NCBI GenBank assembly: GCA_947650285.1
Contig: CANTFL010001415.1
Location: 44,257 to 108,256 of the forward strand
DNA: 64,000 nucleotides
Reading direction: 5' to 3'
From: Hyaloperonospora brassicae
Taxonomy: Eukaryota > Oomycota > Peronosporomycetes > Peronosporales > Peronosporaceae
The notes beneath the pieces were generated by a model that searched no databases, had not been told where the DNA came from, and saw nothing but the letters and a program-made list of their open reading frames with translations. The translations under genes were made by a program, and so were the position numbers. Of the stretch, positions 12,201-23,827 are shown in pieces. Numbering within the stretch: the first letter of the stretch is position 1; each line of letters begins with the position of its first letter.

Positions 12201-14587
12201 CAAGACTATTGACTCGTTGCAGTATATATTATCTAAATAAGTGGAGCTATTTTATAAATCATTTTCGTACAACACAATTTATTATTATACGCTAGATCCT
12301 TTTTGAAGGTTGGTACGCTTTTTTTAAATCTACTATAATAACGCTTCTTGTTAGAATTGTAGCATCAATCAATTTATATTGGCTTGCCGGAATATGCTAC
12401 TGATTGCATGAGTATATTTTTTCTCATTACGCTTATCATAATGTCTCCTATCGTTGTGCTGTTTAAGATCGTGTAATGCTAGAGTACAATTATATCTCTT
12501 TTTTGGAGTTTTTCGGTACAGCGTAGTGCTGATGGCAATAATATTCAGTCTAGATCGTTTATTTTCGACGTTCTGACATACAATTTTCGAGGTTTAATCC
12601 ATACTGAAGATGTACACCGCGTAACATCAGCATACCGATTTTCAAATTTGATAAGGTTAACGTCTGATAGAGACGTAATCCACAATCTAATATTATGGTA
12701 CGCCTAAGATCTAAGATAGCTAAGATATAAACCTCAATCTTAATAATTCTTACTACGACTCTGCATGCAACATATGTTTCTTCATGAATGGATCTAGACG
12801 TCCGCGCTATTTTGGCGCCAACACTTTGGACTTTTGGCGTTATATAATAGTCATCCGGCTTGCTGATAAAAGGCATCGCAATGTTTGAAACAGAAATATG
12901 TTGAGCCTTTAAACGCCAAATCTCATATGAATAAAGTGTGCTCGACGCATATAACTGTAGCGTTTAGACCTCAAAAATGGAATTTGGGACCAATCTAAGA
13001 AGTTCTTGACTAATTAATTTGGATTTTAAATCCGCCTCCCCTCTACATTCTACCAAATTATAATTTCATTTGCTAATAGAAAAGAGGTTGCGTCGGCACC
13101 TTACGGACTGTTCCGGTAGCTGCAAGTTGATTACTGTCGTAGATTCCTACCCCACGCGCGAGTGTGAATTTATAGCGCAATCAAAGGTAACATGAGAAAC
13201 CCTATTTATGTTTAAGCAGTTTAAGAACACAAGAACTTTGTGACAGGGCTCATTCGCGACATATTAAGTAAATTGAATAGTTTATTAAGAATTGATCATA
13301 AGATTAAATCACATGATTGGCGCTTATGTTTTGTTTAAAATCGATGTAATTTAGAAAGAGAAAAATTGTCGCACGCTGTGTGTTAGCGATGTTCAGCCGA
13401 AGATCAGGAGAACGATTGACTGATGAATTTATATCAACTCACAACAGCGCCTATAATACCGACCATCTAGAGTACAACCATATATAGTATATTGCCGCCG
13501 TCACATGGTGTGCCAGTATATTGTTACTCATTCATAGGACTTGAAAATCAGGTGTTTCCTGATCACGTTTGTGTGATTATTGAAGCAGCGCTATTCATAT
13601 ATTACACAATCATACGTATGTTATGATCACATATTTTAATTCGAGCGTCGTGCCCAATAAATTGGTTGTTGTTGAAGGTGATGTATATTGAGGAACGTTA
13701 TCGACCAGCAATACCCTTGAAGTATGCCCACTAAACAGATAGAAGGCTTTAAGCGATACACGGTTCTTTCTCTGTATAGATAGATTTCTGAATCAAAATC
13801 GGACAGGTCCAAAGATGTATTTTATATTTGTGATGTATCCTGTCATAGGTCACATGATCAAAAAAGTAAATCAAAACACTTTTCTCTATGGACTAAAACG
13901 AATAGACCTATGTAGTTAAAATATGCCAAATGACTGTGTTAAGCGGAAACCAGATATGTATTCTATGTAATGGACCATCACATTATCACAGTCAATATAC
14001 TCGGTACAACACCAGCTGATTTATTACGAGTTTTAACTATATTCCAGGGAGCATTTTCTATGAAAGCTTTGATGCCGCTATACATCATTTAGAAGTGATT
14101 CTCAAGGTATTTAAAATCAGCACCGAAACGTGCACTGACGATCGGATTGATATGCTCCTTATCGATACAAACCGATTTATATCGCTATTTGAGCGTGTAA
14201 CGCATTAGGTTGCCCGTATTGATGATCAAATTGGCTCATCGATATGTAATAAATATAGTACATTTATATATCTCACCGGGGCATCTTATCGCAACCGCGG
14301 TATGACCAGCATTTCTCGATTGATATACCGGTGTGTATGTCACACCACACATATATGCTTTGTCAATATTTTCGCCGAATCACGGCAACAATTTTAGACA
14401 TTTCAACATATTGTGATATTTTGATCTTTGCCCTTACTAATTACTAAAATTGAAACGATATGTAGCTAATTATACCTTTATCTGGACAATAAGGAGTTCA
14501 AAAATTCTGTCAAATATCTAATTGAGATGACAGGAATATTAAGGATGATTATGGTGCAATAGGCTTGTCAATAAAACATCTGCTTAT
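9280..14587 (+). repeat. Left arm of 5.3-kb inverted repeat
   Basis: This 5308-bp segment recurs as its reverse complement at 23828-29140. Paired coordinates sum to 38415-38420 along the arm, so only a few 1-2 base indels separate the arms. Visible differences include C8 here (around 12055) versus G10 in the partner, and scattered substitutions (for example near 14185-14215 and 14445-14480). Identity is about 99 percent by eye. The arm is AT-rich and holds no recognisable transposase or pol. The longest ORF is a 105-codon minus-strand ORF at 12876-12559. The outer junction lies close to the gag-like pseudogene. I found no terminal repeats or target duplication at the arm ends. Confidence 0.95.
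12559..12876 (-). CDS. Hypothetical 105-residue ORF in the inverted-repeat arm
   Basis: An open frame starting MPFISKPDDYYITPK, Ile/Leu-rich in its second half, no signal peptide, no known domain. The identical protein is encoded by the partner arm at 25541-25858. Conservation is explained by the near identity of the arms, so it does not prove coding. I cannot assign a function; it may be a chance ORF in AT-rich DNA. Confidence 0.2.
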   Translation of the reverse strand: MPFISKPDDYYITPKVQSVGAKIARTSRSIHEETYVACRVVVRIIKIEVYILAILDLRRTIILDCGLRLYQTLTLSNLKIGMLMLRGVHLQYGLNLENCMSERRK

Positions 14588-14815
14588 CTAAGACCAACTA
14601 ATTTAAATTGATTGAGATATGTGCTTTTGATGAATAAATAGACCGAGAGGTCGGCATGGTAACGGAACAAGTGTTCAATATCAAGAATTGGGGTGTACGA
14701 AGTAGCAAGGGTTTTAAAGGAGGTTGAGATTTCCTAAAAGAGGGGTTTGGCAAACCACGTAAGGTGATAACCGTTGCCAAGGAACCGGTAAAGCGGCACT
14801 GACAGAAGACGTCCG
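14588..14815. other. Start of inverted-repeat spacer, no gene seen
   Basis: AT-rich at first, grading into GC-richer DNA before the minisatellite. The minus-strand ORF 14780-14598 has no recognisable content. Confidence 0.4.
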
Positions 14816-15145
14816 CGGTCTTTCACTGATAGATCCGTTTTTCACCGATAGATCTGCTTATACCATGGTAGATCGGTTCCCTCTTTGGTAAAAATTAGTC
14901 CCTCATCGCTAGATTAGATTTCCTTGATAGTAGACATGGGTCTCTTATGGTAGACCTGGTACTTACCGGTGTTAGGGATCCCTCACGAGTAGACCCGGGC
15001 CCTCACTGGTAGACCCACTACTTCATCGATCGACCTGGGTCTCTCCATGGGTAGATTTAATAGCTCACTGGTGGACCTGGCCCCCTCAATGGTTGACCTG
15101 GGTTCCTCCTCGGTAAACCTAAGTGGCTCGCTGGTACATTCGGTT
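14816..15145. repeat. Degenerate minisatellite, about 25-31 bp units
   Basis: A run of roughly a dozen diverged units built on CACTGGTAGACCTGGG and TCCCTC-type spacers, for example at 14950-14962, 15016-15026 and 15070-15080. Early units read TGATAGATC, later ones GGTAGACC, so the array shows a gradient of divergence. Units vary in length and no ORF is maintained. Confidence 0.75.
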
Positions 15146-15924
15146 TCTTAAACTCTGGTTACTCTGACCAGTAACATGAATAGTCAGTGCTCCGGGCAAG
15201 GATAGAAAAAAGAAGTTATAGGATATAAATTTCTTGAATACTTATCAATCTGCGATGTACGTGAAAATTCGTCGTCATGCATCAAAATAATAATAACTAA
15301 TAAAATCTGCCCGCCTATCCTGGGGAAGGGATGCACTTTGCCCCCCGTTAAATATAGTTTAGTGGCGAGACTAAGTGAATGTATCACCTCAGGAAGTATT
15401 TGGCCAGTGGGTTCGTCGATTAGAACACCCTCCTCCCTCATTATTTGCTATCGGAAGCGGCCTTCCAACCTGGCAATTAAGAGCACATTAAAGGCCAGGA
15501 GGATAACCTTCCTACGATTACACGAATAGCCGGAAGCGACTAGCTACCTAAAGAATTTTGTTGTGATCCCGCTTGCGACGAAGTCGGTAGAAAGTGGCTA
15601 CCTACTGGCCCACCGAATGAAGCATATCCGCTCAAAGCCCTAGATCTACCTCTACCAAGGTGAACACATCTCCGTCTTAGTCCTAATTTTCTGAAAAGTT
15701 CAACCCGCCAGGCGATGGGTACACAGGGTAAGTCAAGGTCCATACGCGGCATCGAGGCACACCCATAAGTCGGCCGTCCGGCACAGTGTATTTTGGGGGG
15801 GATCATCACGAAATTTTTAGAAATCACTCCACCGCACTTGTTTTTTTTACGAATACCACCCTGACTGCAACCTTTATTTAGAAAATTAAGATGTTTGGTG
15901 TCGTACGTATCCACCACCGGATCG
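15146..15924. other. Spacer segment with unrecognised minus-strand ORFs
   Basis: Two minus-strand ORFs, 15441-15184 (85 codons) and 15917-15540 (125 codons). The second has Gly/Arg-rich stretches and several Cys but no domain I know. The segment is GC-richer than the arms and lies beside the GATC-rich repeat, so it may be decayed retrotransposon sequence. Confidence 0.35.
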
Positions 15925-16200
15925 TGATCGCGTCATTGATCACGTTCTCACTCGAGATCGATTTTTCCGGATCGGATCGCGTTGTACGATGCGCCTCCAC
16001 TTGATCGCAGTTTTAGTCATGATCGTAGCCGCGCACTTGGTAGAAACTGTAGCCAGATCGCAATAGCGTTGAGATAAACACATCCAGCTTATCGCGATCT
16101 CCATATAGACCCAAATCGCGTGGTGTAATTTCACCATGTTGCAATTACATTTGTAATCGTGCTTGCGATATTGATCGTGATTGCGTGGTTTGGGACTAAC
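15925..16200. repeat. GATC/GATCGCG-rich degenerate repeat, copy 1
   Basis: Dense, irregular occurrences of GATCGCG, GATCGTGATCGCG and related words across about 275 bp. A similar GATCGCGATC-rich block lies at 31310-31535 beside another family A copy, and a thinner one at 33560-33805. Placement beside the same LTR-like sequence three times suggests it is part of that family, perhaps an upstream promoter-like region. Confidence 0.6.
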
Positions 16201-16403
16201 CTACTTATGGCGATACGCGAAGACAGTATGACGAAAGTGTGGATCGCGAGAGCCGCCTAATGTGCGAAATCAGTTAGATAGGTGGAGCGCGTACGGATAT
16301 GGGCCTGTTGGGACGAAAAAGGTGACCAAACGACTGATTGAAGGGAAACGGCTGTCCAAGTCACGCTGGTTAATCCACCTTCTATCCTGGATACCACTGG
16401 GTG

Positions 16404-16457
16404 GTGTGGATCACATAATGGGTGTGGATCACACAATGGATGTGGGTCATATACCGC
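16404..16457. repeat. 18-bp tandem repeat, three units
   Basis: Units start at 16404, 16422 and 16440 and read like GGTGTGGATCACATAATG, with the third diverged. The minus strand reads as a PHPLCD-type peptide repeat, which I take as a by-product. Related GATCCACTATGGAG words occur at 33716-33800 beside family A copy 3. Confidence 0.8.
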
Positions 16458-16483
16458 GATCCACAATGGAGCGATCTACTTCG

Positions 16484-17154
16484 GAGTATCTGCTGTGGAC
16501 CACATGAGGTAAGGGATGCATGACATAGAAGGGGGGCGTACAAATGTTGACCTAGCGAACAGATAGTCATAGTCATAGATTTAAATTTGGTTGGTTGACA
16601 TTAAACTAATATAAAATGGCAAAGAAAGACACGCGTCTACTTCTACCGGGTAGGATATTTGGCCTCCCGTTGAATAGATCGTCACCCAGGTCTCTGCGAA
16701 GTTCGCCCTTGGATTGTTTGGCCAGGCGGAACTTCAATTCTCGCCCCCTTTCAACTTGAAAAGGACGCAGTGACCCTTTCGGTTCAGATTTAAGATCGCG
16801 AGACGGCTCAAGTGGTCAGAAGGCTCGCGTATCAAGCATCACCCCTGGCAAAGACGACTCTGGGAGAGCGCCCAAGTTACAAGCGATCGAGTGAAGAACT
16901 TCCACGAGATCTGCACCTAAGTTTGACCGGGTGAAGCATTTCGACCCGATCAACACCTATCCCTGATACGGTCAAGTTCCGTTTCAGCTCAAGTTCACCA
17001 AGAAGAGCGCAACCTCCCCACAGACAAGTACACTAGGTGAGCAAGATGACACAGAGCACGGATTCGGGGTACCCCCTCCGTTATTCGGTCGTCTGGGCGC
17101 CAGTGGAGATTCGGGGTCACAAAGAAAAAAAATTGTGATCATCACGCTACCACA
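16484..17154 (+). repeat. LTR-like repeat family A, copy 1
   Basis: Homologous by eye to 33806-34472 in the same orientation and to about 31290-30549 in reverse. Shared blocks include GGAGTATCTGCTG at the left, GACACGCGTC, a long block around GAGCGCCCAAGTTACAAGCGAT, GGGTACC...CGGT, GGGCGCCAGTGGAGA-type sequence and a final ACCACA. Similarity is roughly 70-80 percent. The copies look like long terminal repeats or a non-autonomous element: no coding frame, common right end in CA, upstream GATC-rich sequence. I see no primer binding site after 17154, so solo LTR or non-LTR repeat both remain possible. Confidence 0.6.
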
Positions 17155-20100
17155 TACCTGATCCCGACCTCCACTGCGAAATTACTTGTCACTTTAATTT
17201 ATTTAATGAAAAGGGGATGAATATCAGGATACTGTTTATTAAGTTCCTGCTAGCAGAATATCAATATCACCTTCTTCCCGGAGAAATAAAATAAATGACA
17301 GAATAGGTAATTAATTATTAAGTGCATCACCTGCTATATTATCATCGCATCGAGACTATTTAGTGGATAACCGGTTAGTAACATATAAAACTCCGACGAG
17401 GAAATTATTCTACATTTGCCAAAGTGCAGGCATCATGCTAGTCGCTTACAACATGTCAGACTGATACTATAATTTAAATATATCTTTACGTGTGCACAAG
17501 CGCATCCTTTGGTTCCCGGCAATGGTATTGGCCAAATATATACCCAGCCTCCTAAACACCCACAAGTACGAAGCCTCTAGTTTGCACGTAATCCTTGCAC
17601 AGGACATTAAAATATTTAAAAGGCCTGAAAGATATCTACGAGACAACGACCTAAATTTCTTGTGACTCTCAGATCTACGTAATTCCACTATCTCGATAAT
17701 CCCACTAAGTTGTCATGTAGTGACAATGCAATGGCGAGGACCGTTATGTATCGGTAATTAATACATACGGGTTTAGTGGTTTTATCGATCGTCTATCCTT
17801 ACAGTCGAGCGATGATACATTAATGGAATCGCATTATTAGATACGATATATAAACACAAATTTATTGCAGAAAATGAAATGTGTGAAAGTTCACGATAAG
17901 TTTTTTTTATATGGACGAGGGTTATCTTAGTGCGCTAGCCACTACCTAAGTTTGCTAGTAGTGCCATCAGGACAGGTGACAATGTAGCCTGAAAATGTCG
18001 TATAAAATACATGTTGGACGGCACGAAAGACTCGACACATGTATTATGTATCTCAACATTGTTGATGTTAGGCACCGAATATGCGAAACGTTAGGCTCAG
18101 ACTCGAAAACCAACTCGACTGCGACTGTATGTTACGACATAGCACAAAGCAGGTAGATGTAAAGTCATCTTGCACCGAGTTTGTTGGTAGATGTTCCGTA
18201 ATTAAGATGTAAATACTATCACGATAAAGTTCGTATGTAGATCCTTTTTGCATGTACATGTATTTTCTGGCCTTTTATCCATAGCAAAATCCGAGCAAAT
18301 TCGTGCATGCTTTATATGGTTTATATTGGAATACCATCTGTGGGACGATCTGATAGACTCCGCATAGGCTTAACACTACTTCTTGAAAGCTCTAACGGGC
18401 CTCGCCAATGTGTAGAGCACTTCAAAAGTATCTAATTATAGCCCCTGATGTATCTACGGCGACAACATACCGCAAAATGTATGAAAAAAGTACTTGAAAA
18501 TCACAAACCTTAAACAATGCCTACATTGTCACTTAATAAGCGGCTTATATGTTTGAGATAATCGGCAAATCTCGGTAATCTTTTGTAGTCATTTTTATTC
18601 GGGAATCAAGAACCACGATCATTAAACGTTCGAGCCATTTCTCGCAAACTTGACCTCTATATCTAATCTAATTTTTATACAGTACTCTAGAGGACAAACG
18701 ATGCGTATAATAAACAGCTTACCCAAACCTTTGTAGTTTTAGAATTTCTACGTTGCCGCAATTTGATCTGTTCTACTCTACGTTCAATTATGCAAACGAT
18801 CAGCCTGTAAACCACCTTAATCTATCGGTGCAACAAAGACACCTTATTGATCGATTTTAAATAGCGCTTGATAAAGGTACATTAAGTGCAAGTGAACCCG
18901 CATAACAAAGACAGTTTATTAATCGACCTCGAATATACCTTGATATTGGTACAATAAGTGGAAGTGAATCCGCATGATGATATCGAAAGCGGTAAAATTT
19001 ACATTACGTTTTCGTAATCTGGGTTTACCTCTTTTAAACCATATGCACGATCTTCTTAATGGGATGTTCCCAATATTTTTAAAATCAGGATATCGACGAC
19101 ATACGAAGTTGTATGCTGGCAAAGTCAATCGCTTGTGGTGGATTCTGTCAAAGACAATGATATATATACAATATTTGCTACGTCATAAATATACGGGTCG
19201 TACTCGTTGCGACAATTACGGGGTGATAAAAAAAATCTCATTTCAACATATAATGCTAATGCTATATCGACGTTCGATTAGCCATTGAGCAATTTTTTAA
19301 GCGACTAGTATGTACCTCTATCTTTGTGGTGAAGATAAAGATGATAATATATTTTCTTTACCAATACGAACAACAATTAAAAAGTATACCACAAGATCAC
19401 TAATACATTATATATATTTAAACAGTTTTATATAGGCAAAATTATAAACATTATTTATAGCATACTGGACGGGGGTTTGAAGAAGTTTTGTTTAATTATG
19501 GCATGCAGTTCCCTACGCCACGATGGCGTTCCTCTGTGAGTCCAACAAATAATTATTCCAGCTCTGAAAATATTTAGCATTAAAGACCCTGTATTGGAAA
19601 CGAAACCTAATCAGTATGCAGAATCGAATAGCAATGACTTAGAATTCAATCAGGCGGCTACGCTTGGACATGTACTACGATTGTTACTTAATTGTTTGTG
19701 CATTGCATATCTTCTGGTTGAACGCTTACCCATTTCCTTAGTTGGTAGTTGAGATTGGATCCGCTTCTTCTTTGAGAGACCTCTCTTTTTCGAAATGTAC
19801 GGGGAAATGTACACATATCTTGTCAGGGAATCTTTCAACAAATGCTGAAATATCCTTCCTTCAGATTTGTAAAAGCAAACTGCTTCAAACGTCTCTGTTT
19901 TTTGCGAGTCATGAAAATACGCTTCCAATTTCGGAAAATTTTCTGTGTGCCGAAGCGCAAGTAGAGCATGAACGCAAGAAGATCTCATCCTCGAAGTACG
20001 TACGCGAGCATTAAAAAACCTCGTCACAAAATATAAATGCAAAATTTACCAGTTTAATACCCACTTATATTGGATTTCGACAGCGAAGCATTAGATGGAG

Positions 20101-22170
20101 TCATATAAATTTATCTGACGCCGTAGCGGCCAGAGTTTGTCCACGTTGCTAGACGCATTTAAGGTTTGTAATCTCGAGCGTTTCACTTTGCTTAGTTTTT
20201 TGCCTACTTATACGCCATATATTGATCAATCTTCATTAAGCAGTCAATGATGAAGACTTTAAATACTCGTTAAGGCGATATTCACAGCTTCATCAATGTA
20301 TGATGTCAGCATGTTGTACCTAGGACGAAGATAGTGAGCTGCTCAATTTTTTTACGTCCAACCTCTTAAGGCCACGCCAACGCAAATTTATAGAATCTGG
20401 CACTTTCGGCTTCCTTCTTCTCGTACTCGCCCTTTGTCCGTGAGCGAGTCAATACCCGCGACAATTTCTTTTTATTTTTTTGGCTTGTACTTCTCGTTAA
20501 ATTGTTCATTATATGCCGACAGCAAAATTGTGACGGACGACTGGAACAGTACCCGTACCACATTCATAAGTCCCATAGCCGAATCCGATATCACAAATTT
20601 TTGACTTAATCAGAGAATCGAAAGTAGGAACTGTAAAAACCAAGTCCAAATTTTGTTTATATTCAATACGACAATGTTGACCTCAACATTATAATCTTTT
20701 TTTACCATTCCGAAATCAATTCACTAAGAAGCCCTCCCAATGATTTTTTTCGGAATGATGCTATCTCCGGCATATTTTCGCTCGCTGCTTGGCTTATAAG
20801 ATTGCATATTTGCTTCGAAAATGACACACAACCGCATGAACTCGGTATCGACGATTTAAATTTTATTTCGTGAGCTCAATTATTCAGTAAAACCATTTAG
20901 GATAAAATGAGGTATTATTGCTCAATACCGCTACAGATCGAATCAAGCTTTTACCTTTAAGAGCATGATCGGATTTTTTAGGAGGCGGAAACTGTAATCG
21001 GATAATCCTAGGTGTCATTTTCGTGCTAAGGAAAATGGACATATCTCGGATCTCAGCTTAACAGCAATTGTTTCGCAGTTTCATATCGACGAAAGTCTTT
21101 GGAATATCCCGAAACTTGACAGGAGTGCAAAGCAAAATTAATTGGAGGGCCAAATGGTTGTGATAGAAGAGCTGAACCATAAACGAACAGTCAATTTGCG
21201 TGTACACAACTTTGTGACGTCGCTTATTACTTGGGACAACACGATCTGCAATTTCACTGTCAGTTATACTTCATTAAAGATTTAATGTTGTCGCATTTGT
21301 CATTGGAATGCCAGTTTTTTGCCGAAGACTCTAGTTTGCTGCTTCTCATCATCGCTTTATTTCTGATATGCGCATATTCTTACGTGGTGATGCAGGGTCG
21401 GTAAGAGGGAGTGGGGGTGGTATATATAGTAGTTTTCACGTGGCAGAATATTCTAGATTGCCAAAATCTACTGTGACTAAAAACTAAAAGAGGGTGTTTA
21501 ATCTTCTGTATTCAAAATAGGTTTGTAAATTTTCAGTTTATATTTAATATTGTGGTTTGATTTTAATTTGTTGATTATCTTGGTATATAAGTTTATTATG
21601 ATAAAAAATACTGCTGTCGTAACTTATGATTGCAACATTTTTAATATTCTCACGCTATGAACTGTATGAACGAATAAACACGTCAATCTTGTCATAGTAT
21701 TTTCCGATTTTAAGCATAAATTCCCTCATATTATAATAAGAGTCATGAATTCTGGATGGATGGCCTTTCTTTCATTGACCTCGTTTCATATATTTTTCAA
21801 TAAATTTTTCAATGTAAAGCAAATTTATTAATTACCTTTAATTAATAATAACATGTATGGCAAAGTCATTGATATCATGCGATTAAAGATAAAGTTTGAC
21901 GTATTTCCATCTTCTTGTTATCCAATTCCACGCTTTTATTATTAATTCATAGTATCTGCTACACACGCGAAAAGGCTGATGAGCGAAAACCCTTCGCTGG
22001 ATATTGTACATTTGTTGGATAATTAAGACATAGAAGGTAAGTGAATATTTATAAATACATATATATAGGAAATTGCTAACTTTACACCCCTTTCCATCAA
22101 TTTCACACCCTTCCTTCTAAATCTTATATACACAATCTTTTTTTCATTTTAAGATTTCATTTGTGACAAG
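17155..22170. other. AT-rich spacer DNA, no recognisable gene
   Basis: About 5 kb of AT-rich sequence with short ORFs on both strands. The longest is a minus-strand ORF of 130 codons (20042-19650), Arg/Lys/Ser-rich without a signal peptide or domain, overlapped by a 90-codon plus-strand ORF. 20340-21420 is somewhat less AT-rich and may hide a decayed gene, but I could not read one. A 72-bp tandem duplication is listed separately. Confidence 0.5.
18832..18975. repeat. 72-bp tandem duplication
   Basis: AACAAAGACA starts at 18832 and 18904 and each unit closes with a GTGAA-C-CGCAT motif (ending 18903 and 18975). Units differ at about a quarter of positions, so the duplication is old. No coding meaning seen. 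Confidence 0.85.
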
Positions 22171-22680
22171 GTATTACTCAATAATATAGGCCCGGGGGAT
22201 AAAAAAGCATGAAAATGTGGTAGCGCAGAAATGAGAAGAAGTTGGGCACGGCGTCTTACAGAGTGATTGCATGAAAAGAGTAGCGCGGCAACTCCACGAG
22301 GCCGCACCATAAGCGGGAAGCCGAACAGATAGCGCGAGGCGGGACAGAGCCCAGACGATCCATAGCCGATAGCTCACTTGCATAAGTGTAGTGCCCACTG
22401 GGGATCGCACAGAGCTCACGGCATCGTGCACGATCTACATTACGGTTATCTTCTGAACCACTTTGAGCGGCAGTGACACAACATCCCACGTGATTTGTGC
22501 CACTTGGCTTCAGCTTAGATCGCCACCTTCTCGCGCCTTAAGAACCGTTGTCACTGCTAGGTACAACACGTACGCCCAGCCAGCGCAAGAGACGTCATTG
22601 AAGGCCAGCAGGTACAAATTAAGTTGCGAGGACTACGCATACAAATAGAGGGAACTGTGGTCAGCCTCTGCGTTGCAACC
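22171..22680. other. GC-richer segment, no recognisable gene
   Basis: Clearly less AT-rich than its surroundings, with overlapping ORFs on both strands (minus 22489-22256 and 22431-22174, plus 22463-22648). It adjoins the adenylate kinase fragment and could be flanking host sequence carried with it. No domain recognised. Confidence 0.35.
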
Positions 22681-22689
22681 TGGACACTC

Positions 22690-22950
22690 GTCTGTATCTC
22701 CTCTTTTTCTTACCGTTTTAACCTGCACAACCGTTTGTGGAAAGCCGTCAAGAATAAAACCACGACGGCATTATAAACTCTTGATGGCGTTGTTAACTAA
22801 ATCGACGACAATCTCGTCGGTCACAAGTACGCCCGACTCCATCGCGGCTTTGACCTTTTTGCCTATGTTGGTGCCAGCAGCTACAGCAGCGCGCAAGATG
22901 TCACCAGCAGCCAAGTAGCAGATAAAGTACTCGTCTTTGTCCAACGGCGA
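22690..22950 (-). pseudogene. Adenylate kinase fragment, broken
   Basis: Adenylate kinase catalyses ATP + AMP to 2 ADP. The minus strand reads DEYFICYLAAGDILRAAV, AAGTNIGKKVKAAMESG, VLVTDEIVVDLVNNAIKS, an in-frame TAA (plus 22771-22773), then GFILDGFPQTVVQ. These match the core of eukaryotic adenylate kinases: the 'HLATGDMLRAAV' AMP-binding segment, the following helix, and the 'GFILDGFPRT' motif, whose Arg is Gln here. The P-loop that should precede and the LID that should follow are absent, so about a third of the protein remains. It ends near 22690, where the frame runs into unrelated sequence. It is a captured or relic host-gene fragment inside the inverted-repeat spacer. No introns visible. 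Confidence 0.85.
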
Positions 22951-23827
22951 TTGCGTACTTTGTATATATATGATTATAAAGGAAGGGTGTCAATCTAAGA
23001 TAAAGGGGTTTAAATTTAGCAATTACCCAGAAATATCGAGTAATATGCGAAGAAGAAAGAATAACAAAGATTTTAGCCTCTCCGTGCCGTAAACGTTTTG
23101 TTTTGTGTTGTATCGATTCAGTCAATATAGGTAGCGATCGAAAGAAGGTAAAAGTTTCAATTGAGGTCTTACAGATCAGACATAGCTAATAATATGACTT
23201 AAACCGCACAAACTGCAAATTTAAGTCGAATACACGCAATCAAAGTAAATTAGGATTCGTTATTCTACTCGTTGAAGATAGATAAATGACGGTTGAAATA
23301 AGATTATTAAGAGTCAGGCTTTCGACCTCTCCATATACTTAAATTGGATGTATCGCCTCCTCTAAGTAAAAACGAATGATATGTGTAGTTTATCATGAAA
23401 TGCATCACTTAACGTTGCGAGCATTCTGCATATATATTTAACCGATTTGTTATATGTAACCGAGGGCGAAGAGATACAAATACAGAAGAAGACTTCATAT
23501 TTAAAAAGGTCATATTATCTAAACGTGAGAAAACTTGATAGGGTGGACACATATGTTGACGGGTAAAGGTACACATGTATGAATAGGAACTGCAGAGGAC
23601 GAAGTTAATGGTGCTGTTGAACGGGTGGTATTGCACATATCTGGATCAATATTTTCAGAAGAAACATATACAGACTTTTGACCAAATTTAATTCATCTAA
23701 CAAGAACAAGATTTATGTTATTGATATATATATTTTTATCTGGTAACGAATCACTCTATAAATATGTGCGGTCGGGACAAATACATCGACAAATGCGTCA
23801 GAGGTTTGATAAATTGTGTGTAGCTAA
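22951..23827. other. AT-rich end of inverted-repeat spacer, no gene seen
   Basis: Only short ORFs (for example minus 23636-23409) without recognisable content. Confidence 0.5.

Noticed and set aside
15925..16200. CRISPR-like or origin-like repeat block (GATC-rich)
   Set aside because: Units are irregular without unique spacers, and the window is eukaryotic; it travels with a repeat family.
16257..16466. Minus-strand ORF with a PHPLCD peptide repeat as a repeat protein
   Set aside because: It comes from three 18-bp units of a non-coding repeat and has no homologous frame in family A copy 3.
19650..20042. 130-codon minus-strand ORF as an effector or other gene
   Set aside because: No signal peptide or domain, overlapped by an equally open plus-strand ORF; left as unrecognised.
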